DNA from: Isoetes taiwanensis
Taxonomy: Eukaryota; Streptophyta; Lycopodiopsida; Isoetales; Isoetaceae
Direction: 5' to 3'
DNA length: 64,000 bases
Assembly (NCBI GenBank): GCA_021234155.1
Contig: JAJEKV010000056.1
Span: 6,848,618-6,912,617, forward strand
Shown here one piece after another: positions 46,595 to 55,644 of the stretch. How positions within the stretch are numbered: the first letter of the stretch is position 1; each line of letters begins with the position of its first letter. Position numbers and translations under genes: made by a program. The notes under the pieces were generated by a model. That model was given only the letters and a program-made list of their open reading frames with translations, had not been told where the DNA came from and made no database searches.

Positions 46595-48199
46595 ATGGCC
46601 AGAACTAAACAAACTGCACGTGTACCTGGAGCTGGCCCTCCGATGGCACAGGCATTTGCTGCAGCAAAGGAAACAGAATCGAGCATTCAGTTCAATGGTA
46701 TTGAAGTCGTCCCAGAGCTAATGAGTAATGTAGCCGACAAGTTTTCATGGTGCATAGAGGTAGGCCCAATCCACCCTGGCTCAAGCACAAATCATCTCAA
46801 GGATCTGTGCTTATACTTTGCTGAGCCGGGGAGTCAGAGGACACAGAATGCTGGTATCGCAATTGACATGACTGTGAGCAGTGAGGTTGACGGCGAGATA
46901 GATCTTGTCGTGCAAGACGTGCTTGATAAGTCATTTCAGGGATACAGGTTACCCTTTGAGACTTACGATCCTCAGCTAATGCATGCAAGCATCACTGAGG
47001 CTCCACATTCGTGTCAGTCCAAGAGCTGGGTCCTCGCTTCTTACGAAAGCCTTGAAAGATCTGGACTCACCAAACATGGAGATATTATAGATGGGTTTAA
47101 CACAGTTAGACAATGCATACTAGATCATAAACAGAATCGATCAAAGGCCCTTTACACAGAATATCATGGGAAGAACCAACCAAAGGTCTATGACACGCCT
47201 TGGTTGAGGTCACGTTATGGAGTTTCTAGGAAGAATGACGGACCGAAGGGCACAGAGAAGCCAACATCTGTGTCCTCAGAAAAAAAAACTGTTCCTAAAA
47301 AGAAAAGATCAGAAACAACAACGAGCAAATTGATTCTTGGTGGTATGCGAAGAACATCACGTAGCCCGGACCCAAGCATTCCATCGCAGGAGATATCTGA
47401 GGAGTCTCCCCCAGAAATGCAAGCAAGAAAACGAAGTCGGCACGAGGCTATAGCTTCCTCGTCGAAGAAAAGAAGAGACTCGACTCCTCCATCCACGTCA
47501 GGTGGATCCGATGGGGGGAGTTCGACAGGGACAGGCTCAGAGGAAGATGACAGGCAAATTGTTAAGTGCTCGACATCTGGCGGGGCCTTGACCCAGGAAA
47601 GCAGACGTGAGCTGTCACAAAGTGCATTGATCAACATTAAGCACAGGGAAAGGATCTATCCTCTTGGAATTGATTTCGAAATAGAGGTGGATATATTTAA
47701 AATGCATCAAGCACCTGCAAATATGACCTGCAGGGTCATCAGTCCTGAACATGTAGATACACTCTACGAATCGTTTGTTAATGTCCAGATGCATCCACCT
47801 TGTGCGGATGTTGTACACTTTGATCCAGACACTGGACGTGCACTGAAGTGGAAGAAGGCCAGCGATTTGGAAAATGCAGAATTCTGGATTGTAAATGGCA
47901 ATCACACCACTGCAGTTGCCCAAATTCTTGTTAATCAGGCCCTCGAATGGCCACCAGAAAGGGCTCATCTGAAAGATCTTATCTTTTTCTTCTACGCTAA
48001 AAGAAAATGTCGCGTGCTGGCAGGGAATCTCACTCCTACTGAATATGTGAAGGTTGGCCAGGAGAGCAACGATATCACAAAGAATACCATCCATCAGGAT
48101 GTTTACTTTGAGCAAATACAGCAGCTAAGGAATCAATGGGCAATCTATGGAAAGCCGAAGAAGGGAAAGCGTGGACTATCCCAAGATAGCGCATATTCA
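46595..48199 (+). CDS. Protein with exact histone H3 N-terminus and ParB/sulfiredoxin-like domain (first coding exon)
   Basis: 535 codons to a GTAAGT donor at 48200. The start ATG has a strong context (CACCATGG-like: CCCATGG) right after a splice acceptor. Residues 1-9 are MARTKQTAR, identical to histone H3 with its Met; after Met removal the chain would begin ARTKQTAR with Lys4. There is no H3 globular domain. Residues 30-205 look globular but are unrecognised. 210-330 is Ser/Lys-rich with nuclear-localisation-like clusters (PKKKRS 234-239, RKRSR 279-282, KKRR 291-294). Residues ~350-460 fit a ParB-like fold: RVISPEHVDTLYESFV, PPCADVVHFD, and WIVNGNHTTAVAQIL, where GNHTTAVA corresponds to the G-x-H-R-x-x-A motif. 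ParB-like domains bind or act on DNA/nucleotides. Proposed: nuclear DNA-associated factor of the element. Confidence 0.8.
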
Positions 48200-49053
48200 G
48201 TAAGTCAATTCTAATTGTTCTTGTAGTTTTTTTTTCTCATCAAATTGGGCGGGCGCCCAATTTGGGACGCCCTCATGTGTATATGCATGTTAAATTGCAC
48301 CCCGTTGGCCATCAAATTGGGCGGGCGCCCAATTTGGGAAGCCTCCTTGTGCACTCACCCCGTTAAATTGCACCCCCTTGGCCATCAAATTGGGCGGGCG
48401 CCCAATTTGAGAGGCCTCCTTGTGCATTCACCCTGAAATTGGACCCCCTTGGCCATCAAATTGGGCGGGCGCCCAATTTGAGAGGCCTCCTTGTGCATTC
48501 ACCCTGAAATTGGACCCCCTTGGCCATCAAATTGGGCGGGCGCCCAATTTGAGAGGCCTCCTTGTGCATTCACCCTGTTAACTTGCACCCCCTTGGTCAT
48601 CAAATTGGGCGGGCGCCCAATTTGGGAAGGCTCCTTGTGCACTCACATACTTAAATTGCACCCCCTTGGCCATCAAATTGGGCGGGCGCCCAATTTGAGA
48701 GACCTCCTTGTGCACTCACCCTGTTAAATTGCACCCACTTGACCATCAAATTGGGCGGGCGCCCAATTTGGGAAGGCTCCTTGTGCACTCACCTACTTAA
48801 ATTCCACCCACTTGACCATCAAATTGGGCGGGCGCCCAATTTGGGAAGGCTCCTTGTGCACTCACCTACTTAAATTCCACCCCCTTGGCCATCAAATTGG
48901 GCGGGCGCCCAATTTGAGAGGCCTTCTTGTGCACTAACCCTGTTAAATTGCACCCCCTTGGCCCCATGTGCATCTCATGTTAGCTTGTGCATTTCTCAAT
49001 TTTGAGAGCATATATTTCAAAAATGCTAAGTTTACTATGCTGTGCAGGATTAG
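48200..49053 (+). other. Large intron carrying palindrome cluster 3
   Basis: Donor GTAAGT at 48200. Acceptor candidates are TGTGCAG at 49047 or, six bases on, GATTAG at 49053. Only the second avoids an immediate in-frame stop and opens LAIAKQTLKKLSMRDYDYF. The intron is mostly filled by the repeat array. Confidence 0.65.
48241..48916. repeat. Palindrome cluster 3: ten copies at a 71-73 bp period
   Basis: Near-identical palindromes start at 48241, 48313, 48385, 48457, 48528, 48601, 48674, 48747, 48820 and 48893. Each has 11-bp arms (CAAATTGGGCG / its complement read across CGCCCAATTTG) around a 2-bp GG centre. Spacers are also similar to each other (GGCCTCCTTGTGCACTCACC, CACCCCCTTGGCCAT), so this is a tandem repeat of a ~73-bp unit. 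The palindrome is better kept than the spacers. Confidence 0.95.
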
Positions 49054-51084
49054 CTCGCTATAGCGAAACAGACATTGAAGAAACTTAGCATGCGCGATTA
49101 CGACTACTTCGTGTACTTGGATGACGAAACTTGGAATATGTGCCTACAAGTGGCTCAGTTGTTCTATGAAGACCAACTAAAAGATGAATTGGGTGAGACG
49201 ATAGTGGTTAAGGACCGCCGCTGAGAATGTTCACGAATAACAAGTGCAGACCCTTAAAGTCCATGCATCCAAAGGATTTGCAAAGACTGTTGACAGAGAT
49301 CATGACAGGCACCACGTACATCAAGACCACTAAAAATTACACGGGTAGGCGTGTCATGAAAATCCGTCTTGGAGAATCGAAGAAGATTGGCACCGCCGAA
49401 ATGCACTCCTTAAGTACCTGAAAGATGTAAAGAAGGTCAAAGTTGAGAACATGGCAGATTTGAGGAAAATTCATCCCATATTCACGGAAAATTTGATGTT
49501 AATGTTCGCTAATAGTGTAGGTGAATGGGTTGATAGCCGCAAGGAGGCAAAAAAGCTCAACCTTCCAAAGGCTCTTATCCTTAAGATTGATGAGTATCTG
49601 CGCGGACCGGTGGAAGAGGGATCTAAATCGTTCAAATGCTACCGTGTCAGTCCTCTGGGGATGTCAGTTGATGTGGTCAATACCTCTGCTCGTTTTATCG
49701 GATGTGATTTCAGAAATATCAGGAAATGGAGCAAGGAGGATTACCAGAAGTTCTTGGACCAGATTAGTGCGCTAACGGATCAGCAACTATATTGGATCAC
49801 GATCTTTATCAGTCCAGATCGTTTGAGTGAATGCTTGTCCGCCATGAAGACTATAGACGGAGGTAGTCGTGTATGGGTGGGAGCGTACCAGGATCCTAAA
49901 AAGAAAAACCCTTCCTCTCGTTCGCGAAGCCGCGGACTCTTGTTCGTAAATGTATGTGGCGAGAGACCAAGCAAATGCCCCCGCTATGAATGATCCGAAT
50001 ATATGCTTCAACGACACGGACCATCCTCAAGAGTATTCAAGTTTTCGCAAAGACTTGAAAGAAGCGGAGGACATAGAGAAGAACCTCCCCGATCATGAGT
50101 GCGCAGCAGGTAACATGATTTTAACTTGTGTCTCTGTTCATTTCTTTTCAATACCACCTATAACGATTGTCTACTTTCCTTCAGCATACTGGTTGTATCG
50201 ACCTTGGGGTGACAAGAGTGTGGCAGGAGGCGGGGGTGCTCTTTTGCCACATCAATTAGATTCCAGGACATGCACGTACCTAGTGCGGAAATTTATGCTT
50301 GAGGGTTGCAGTGTCCTTGACTTCTTCTCCGGAGGAGCCTTTAGCCGTGCAGCTGTGTGTGAAGGGTATAAATCCACTGCATTTGAAATTATACAGCTTA
50401 AACTTGTTCAGATATTTGATCCTCGACGTTATGCTGGACGAAAAGAAATCGAGAGCCCGTGCATTGCAAAAGAGAGCTGAGGGAAAAAAGAAAGCAAGCG
50501 GCTCCAATGTACCTACAGTAGCGACCACTCCTCCACCTCCTTGTCCATTCCCTGCACAAACGGTGCAAGAGTTGCAATCCACTCTTCGGATGTCTAAGGA
50601 TTCTCTCACAGACCATTTAAGAAAGTTTGCAGGTTTTGGAGCAAAGGACATGTCTTTCTTTAGAAAGAAGAAGGATAACATTAATGCTTTGGCGGGCACT
50701 ACACTAGTGTCCACCCAAGATGTGATCGAGGGTAGCTCGAAGTTTACGCAGCTACTCCTCAAGGATCAAGACCCTTCTGTTGTCTTGGAGACACAAGAAG
50801 CTCAACCTGTGGACCCGCTACCATCAGAGCAAGAAAAGGATGTCGAAAAGGAGAAGGAGGATGAGGAAGTTGAGAAGGAGGACGAGGAAGATGAGAAGGA
50901 GGACGAGGAAGATGAGAAGGAGGATGATGTTGAAATGGAAATTGAGAAGGATGCTCCTGACGCTACACTAACCTCTGAAGAATTCCTCGCCCAGATGGAA
51001 CTCCTTAAGCAAGCGGCACAGGCAGGGGGAGAAGAAAGCGAAGCTGCTCACACAACTACGTCAGCTGAAGGGGTGGACCCTTAA
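49054..51084 (+). CDS. Downstream exons: methyltransferase-like region with acidic tail, frame broken
   Basis: Continues the H3-tail gene. Coding-like frames are 49054-49213, 49227-49421, 49451-49993, 49950-50430 and 50430-51084, separated by four apparent 1-2-base shifts. A 75-nt intron (50110-50184, GT-AG) is likely. LLPHQLDSRTCTYLVRKFML then VLDFFSGGAFSRAAVCEGY (50313 onward) match the arrangement before and at SAM-binding motif I (V-L-D-x-F-x-G-x-G) of class N4/N6 DNA methyltransferases. The place of a D-P-P-Y motif reads SVDVVNTSARF, so catalysis is doubtful. The C-terminus has KKDNINALAG, Pro-rich and Glu/Lys/Asp-rich repeats (50,840-50,960) and stops at 51084. ParB plus DNA methyltransferase fusions are known in phage and bacteria. 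Whether the shifts are real is unclear. Confidence 0.6.
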
Positions 51085-51117
51085 GCACAAGGAGTATGTT
51101 TTGCTAGCACAGGGGTG

Positions 51118-51213
51118 CAAATTGGGCGGGCGCCCAATTTCGCATCTCTGATACTCAGTGTATATGTCTTTAGAGTGAGCATAGGGGTGCAAATTGGGCG
51201 GGCGCCCAATTTC
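51118..51213. repeat. Palindrome cluster 4: two copies 72 bp apart after the gene
   Basis: Starts at 51118 and 51190, same core and same spacing as the intron array, but with different spacer text (TCGCACCACTGTTACTCACT). Located 34 bp after the stop codon, in the 3' UTR or terminator region. Confidence 0.92.
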
Positions 51214-51435
51214 GCACCACTGTTACTCACTGTATATGTTTTTATAATGAAATTGAGTGAAAAAAACTTATGTACATTGACAAAGAAAATAAATACATGT
51301 CGAAAATTTTTGGTATTACTTTCCAATGTTTGGTATTCTTTTAGATAAAGAAAATACATAGGTCTTACAAGACACGGCTAATTCAACACAAACATACTAG
51401 ATAATAGACAACATGTAATAGAAAAGACCAAAGCT

Positions 51436-51936
51436 TCACTCTATGCCCACTTCAACCTCAATAAGATCCTCCAGATCAAACTCATCAATATGACTTCGAC
51501 TGAACAGATCCAGCCAGTCATCCAAGTTTTTGAGAGAGTGACCACTGCTGACGATGAGCTTGGTTACCAAACCTTCGCATTGTCTTCTTTGCTTCTTGTA
51601 AAGCTTCTTAAACAGAGGTCGGAACGTGTTGTGCATCCAAACGTCCTCCATTTTCAGCAGCCTTTTTAGTGCCTTTGCCCTGTAAATAAAGCGTTTCAAA
51701 GATATGAGGCAGTCCTCCAGCTCCACCCTACTGAGTTGTTCCTCATCGCCATTCCTTATCAACCCATCCCCTTCGAGGAGCTTCGTGAATTGGGCGCTAA
51801 CTTCTCTCGTTCGGATCTGGTTCATCTTGTTTTGTACCTCCAGCTGCAACTGATTCGCCCGACCTAAGATTGCCTCACTAATATGAGACTGCATTTCGGT
51901 GATGGTGTGTCCTCGTCTGCGCCTTGTGTCGACCAT
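51436..51936 (-). CDS. Small helical protein, 166 aa, unrecognised
   Basis: Starts MVDTRRRRGHTITEMQSHIS and ends in an acidic stretch (SHIDEFDLEDLIEVEVGIE). It appears mostly alpha-helical and charged, with a basic start, a Glu/Leu-rich middle (VELEDCLISLKRFIYRAKAL) and a Lys-rich segment (FKKLYKKQRRQCEGL). No Cys/His clusters or membrane segments. It converges with the H3-tail gene, their stops being ~350 bp apart, across palindrome cluster 4. No family recognised; a single uninterrupted exon and lack of repetition support it being real. It may be a third element protein. Confidence 0.5.
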   Translation of the reverse strand: MVDTRRRRGHTITEMQSHISEAILGRANQLQLEVQNKMNQIRTREVSAQFTKLLEGDGLIRNGDEEQLSRVELEDCLISLKRFIYRAKALKRLLKMEDVWMHNTFRPLFKKLYKKQRRQCEGLVTKLIVSSGHSLKNLDDWLDLFSRSHIDEFDLEDLIEVEVGIE

Positions 51937-53300
51937 TTTCAGTGTCCTGAGATGAATGTAAGAGAGCGAATGAAGGTGCTTGCACGAAGAGATAGAATGA
52001 AGAGACGATGAAGAGACTGGATGAAGGGACCTCCTACCTCACCTACTTGCACGATTCCCGAAATTGTGGCTCCTTTTAATAACAAGAAATGACGAAATCT
52101 AAAAATTCGCATTGGGTTCCACGACCTGCCATGTCAGCTACCCGCACGGAATCCGAGTTCCTTTTTAAGCAAAAACCCTATATTTTCAAGAAAAAATCCT
52201 ATATTCTTACCACTGGCGCTAATTTGAGATATTTATGGACTTGTGGAAAGTCCATAAATAATGAAACTGTGCTTCCATTGGGAGGGTGTGACAAAAGGGC
52301 GAGAAAGGGAGGACCAATCAAAGAATGCATGGACTAAAGGGTGATGGAGATGATGGGGGGTGTATTGACCATCAAGGATGGAAAGGATGTGGGGGGCAAT
52401 ATTTTGGCTACAAATGTTGCCCTTTTGGCGAGTATTAGATTCTACAAAGGAATTCATGAGGTCATCAAAGGGCACCAGAAAGAGGCTGAACATAACAGCG
52501 GCGAGTGCAGCAGGAAAAGGGGCAGAATGAAGGAACGACAACACCAGCAGAGGCACATCTGATTCTTCAAGTTTTGGATCGCACACATATTGGCGCAGCC
52601 AGGCATGCGCTTCTTCTCTGATTTGCCCAATCTCCGGATGGCAGCGCCATGGTATGCTGGATCTTATTTGCAAATCCTCTGTTTTTTCTGTCACTCTGCA
52701 TCGCATATTCAAATGATTTTTAGCCTGCATAGAAATGCAAGGTTTTTTTGAATGCACATTCGCACGAATTTGAGCGTGCATGCCTGTTTTCGGCCACGAA
52801 ATGCAAGGATTTGTTGAGCCTCTGTAGCCATACAAATCGTTGTTGTAGCCATGGCTTCCACAGAATGATTTGCTCGCTCGTTGTTCTGTTGTATTTATAA
52901 ATTGAGGTCTTTTTCGGTGCCATCCTATATTATAATGTTATTGCGTGAGTGTTGGACCCAGCCCTAATCTTAACGGCCCAGATTCGACCAAACTGATGGT
53001 GGGGATGAGGCCACATCATAAGGTTTTAGGGTTTGCGAGGGTGGCTATGGCACCGTTAGTTTCTAGAACGATCATTCATCTGTTATTCTATTCGTGGGCG
53101 GCAAGAAAGGAGACAGAATAAAATTGCAATCTTTGCATGACGAGCAGAAGAAATCTAGCATGGTTTGGTACTTTTTGTGTGAAGATTTTGTCAGTTTCTA
53201 TGTGTCCATGAAAAAATCGTTGCATGATTGGGTGAGAGAAATCCAAAAGAATCAGATTTAGGTCTACAATGCTGCAGCGGCGAGAAACAGAGGAGCTATG
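51937..53300. other. Mostly unassigned; one long minus-strand frame
   Basis: The minus strand is open from 52,835 to 52,233 (200 codons), including SSIPWRCHPEIGQIREEAHA and a hydrophobic run LVLSFLHSAPFPAALAAVMF. I recognise no family, it lacks a convincing start, and it may be chance. The region may include the right end of the candidate transposon. 53,000-53,300 shows nothing. Confidence 0.3.
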
Positions 53301-53964
53301 GCAGGGTGGTTTGGGATGACGCTCAGCACTTCATCGAGTCAATGAAAGAATATGTCTTGATGCTAAATATGTGCCAGTATAGTTGCATAGTTGATCTTTT
53401 CAGTCGTGCAGGGCTTTTGAATGAGGCAGAGACTTTACTCCAGACTGCATTGGTTGGAAGTCTTTATTAGCTGCCTGTAAAACATATGGCAATGTGGTCC
53501 TAGGTAGGAGATGCTTTACCGAAGTTCTTAAATTAGATCCTCAGGATGCTGCTGGATATCTTCTTATGTCAGGGATATATTCAGATTCTTGCATGTGGAA
53601 TGATGCAGTCAATGTAGAATTTCTCAGACATTCAACAGGTGCGTGGAAAAAACCTGCAAAGGCATGGATCGAGATCAACAACAGGGTCCATGAGTTTGTA
53701 GTTAGAGATAAAAGGCACCCGCAAAGTGCGAAAATTTATGCTATGCTGAAGAAGTTATGGATCCAAATGAAAGAGACAGGATACATGCCTAAATTGGACT
53801 TGGTTTTGCAGCCAATGTCTGATGAGGATAAGGAAGATGCCTTATGCGGTCACTGTGAGAAGCTGGCTATAGCCTTCGGACTGCTGAGCACATCTCCACA
53901 TGCAACTCTTCGGATAACCAAAAATTTACGAGTGTGTTTGAAGTTGAATTTCGGTCTGGCATAA
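53300..53964 (+). pseudogene. PPR-DYW RNA-editing factor fragment
   Basis: Last PPR-like repeat and E/E+ motifs: YSCIVDLFSRAGLLNEAETL, then after a one-base shift near 53,470 LGRRCFTEVLKLDPQDAAGY and YLLMSGIYSDSCMWNDAVNV, WIEINNRVHEFVVRDKRHPQ. It enters the DYW deaminase domain, where GHCEKLAIAFGLL corresponds to the H-x-E zinc/catalytic block with Ser changed to Cys (H and E kept), and LRITKNLRVC. The frame then leaves the family before the C-x-x-C-H block and DYW end. The N-terminal PPR array is absent. Such proteins edit C to U in plant organelle RNA; this is a nuclear fragment with no function. Confidence 0.88.
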
Positions 53965-55590
53965 ATCTTATCTGACATCATATGCGGCTACTTGGCGCCA
54001 AGGTATACCCAAAGTGGGCTTGGGAGTTCTCCTAATCTCGGACTTGCTTGCTTTGCTTAAATCTTCTGGTAGCTATGCCCTAGAGGCTCTTTCTCACAAA
54101 GAACACAGGAGATACGCAGTGCAGCCGAGTTCTCCTTCTTTTCTTTTTAAATTTTTGCCGAATGGTATTGTTCTTGCATTATATCTACTGTGTAATTGAG
54201 ATATTGCTGCTGTAGTGAATCATGTTATATGTTGTTGTAAATCCAGCGACTACAAGGCAGTGTTTCTAGACAGATATCGAATTTGGGGTTAATTCTGGTG
54301 ATTCTATATTTGCAGTACATATCATATGAAAGGGTAATATTAGCACCTGAAGTTCTGGACAGTGAATCATTTCTGCAAGTAGGTCTCCAATACAACAATG
54401 ATTATGCAAAAATAAGTCCAGAATTAGATTGTCTAAAAGCAGTTTACAAGAGATGTCAGCTTTGCTATGTGATGGAATTTTGACCGGTGTGACAGTCATT
54501 TTTAGCTTCTGCTCATAGCAGAAATATATGTCCTCAGTTTAGGTGAGCCTGAGATAGCCCTGAGGTGCCACAGTAAAAGTGAAATTATTGTGGTTTTGGG
54601 GCCTTATGGACAGTACTGCTTTGCCTGCTTTCAAACTTGCACAATGCAGATGCTTAGATATGGTGGTGCTTAGATATGATGGCACTGTTGCATCCAAATT
54701 TAGGGTGAAGCGACCATGTTATATGGCAGTCAGGATGTGCATAAGGCGGCTAGGGAGCTTTTCGCTTTGTGCCTAGAGAGATCTTCCACCAAAGAAATAT
54801 GAATGATGCTACTGTTGCAAGACCAAGTGACAAGTTTTCATTTTGCAGATTTCTGACATGGCGAGAATAAGTGAAGGAAAAATTACAAATCTCTCAAATC
54901 AAACAAAAAGGGAACTGGTTCTTATCTTGAAAGAAGCCTCTGCTATGGAGTTTGCTGATGGATTGGAAACGCTATGGAGTTTGCTGATGGATTGGAAACT
55001 CTGTTGCCAAGTTGACAAACCAGTTGGCAAATGCATGGTCTGTTGATCTGATTGAAGAGAGAGCATACTATTTGATTTGCACGAAGGTATTGTTGCCAAT
55101 TTGATTTGCTTCAAGAAAGAAATAAGGACCATGTAAAGCTTTTGGTCCACTCCAAAAGCAGATGGCAGAGTAATGGCATCTCCAAGAAATCTGAATGAGC
55201 AGGTGACAAGTTGTCAAGAGTTTGTAAAATTTGCTGACATTTATTGCCTCTGTAGTATATGGAAAATCATTTATTGCCTCTGTAGTTTATCTCCTGTCGG
55301 CTTGATTGATCAGGTGTACGGCATGTTAGCTCCCTCCTATTTGCATGTGCAACCATAAAACGGTAAAGCATTGGATTGCAATGCCTGGCTTTGAGGACCC
55401 GCAGTAAAGTAGCACAGAATATTAGAGCATAATAAAAAACAACATTCTTATTCCTGTTTACCATCTCAATGCATCTTTTATACGTTATTGTAAAATCTTT
55501 ATATATTAAAGCATCAATCACACTTTAAGTCCACTTCCAAGACATCATAATAATCACATGTAAAGCCCACCAATGGTGGGCAATTTACTA
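53965..55590. other. No gene recognised; small tandem duplications
   Basis: Only short frames without features. A 28-bp direct duplication GCTATGGAGTTTGCTGATGG.. lies at about 54944-54999, and TTTATTGCCTCTGTAGT is doubled at about 55240-55290. Confidence 0.5.
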
Positions 55591-55644
55591 GTAGTCTATA
55601 TTTCCAAAGGCCAATAAACACCTGTCCCTCTTTGTCGTGTGGTC

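Larger units (their letters stand above)
40077..51936. mobile_element. Candidate undescribed DNA transposon with ParB-like gene and palindrome arrays
   Basis: Three genes share a private family of interrupted palindromes. These are a minus transposase-like gene (40,077-43,9xx), a divergent plus gene with H3-tail, ParB-like and methyltransferase-like parts (46,595-51,084) and a small minus gene (51,436-51,936). About 32 palindromes lie in the transposase 5' region, the central region, the large intron and just after the plus gene, and I see none elsewhere in the window. The left limit abuts the LINE poly-A. I could not find terminal inverted repeats or a target duplication, so element status and both ends are inferred from shared repeats and gene content. 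The alternative is two elements or a host locus that picked up repeats. Confidence 0.5.

Noticed and set aside
46595-48199. Histone H3 gene
   Set aside because: Only the first nine residues match; no alpha-N or globular H3 core follows.
48241-48916. CRISPR-like array: ten 24-bp palindromic repeats at regular spacing
   Set aside because: The spacers are similar to one another, so this is a tandem repeat of a ~73-bp unit. No cas genes, and the genome is eukaryotic.
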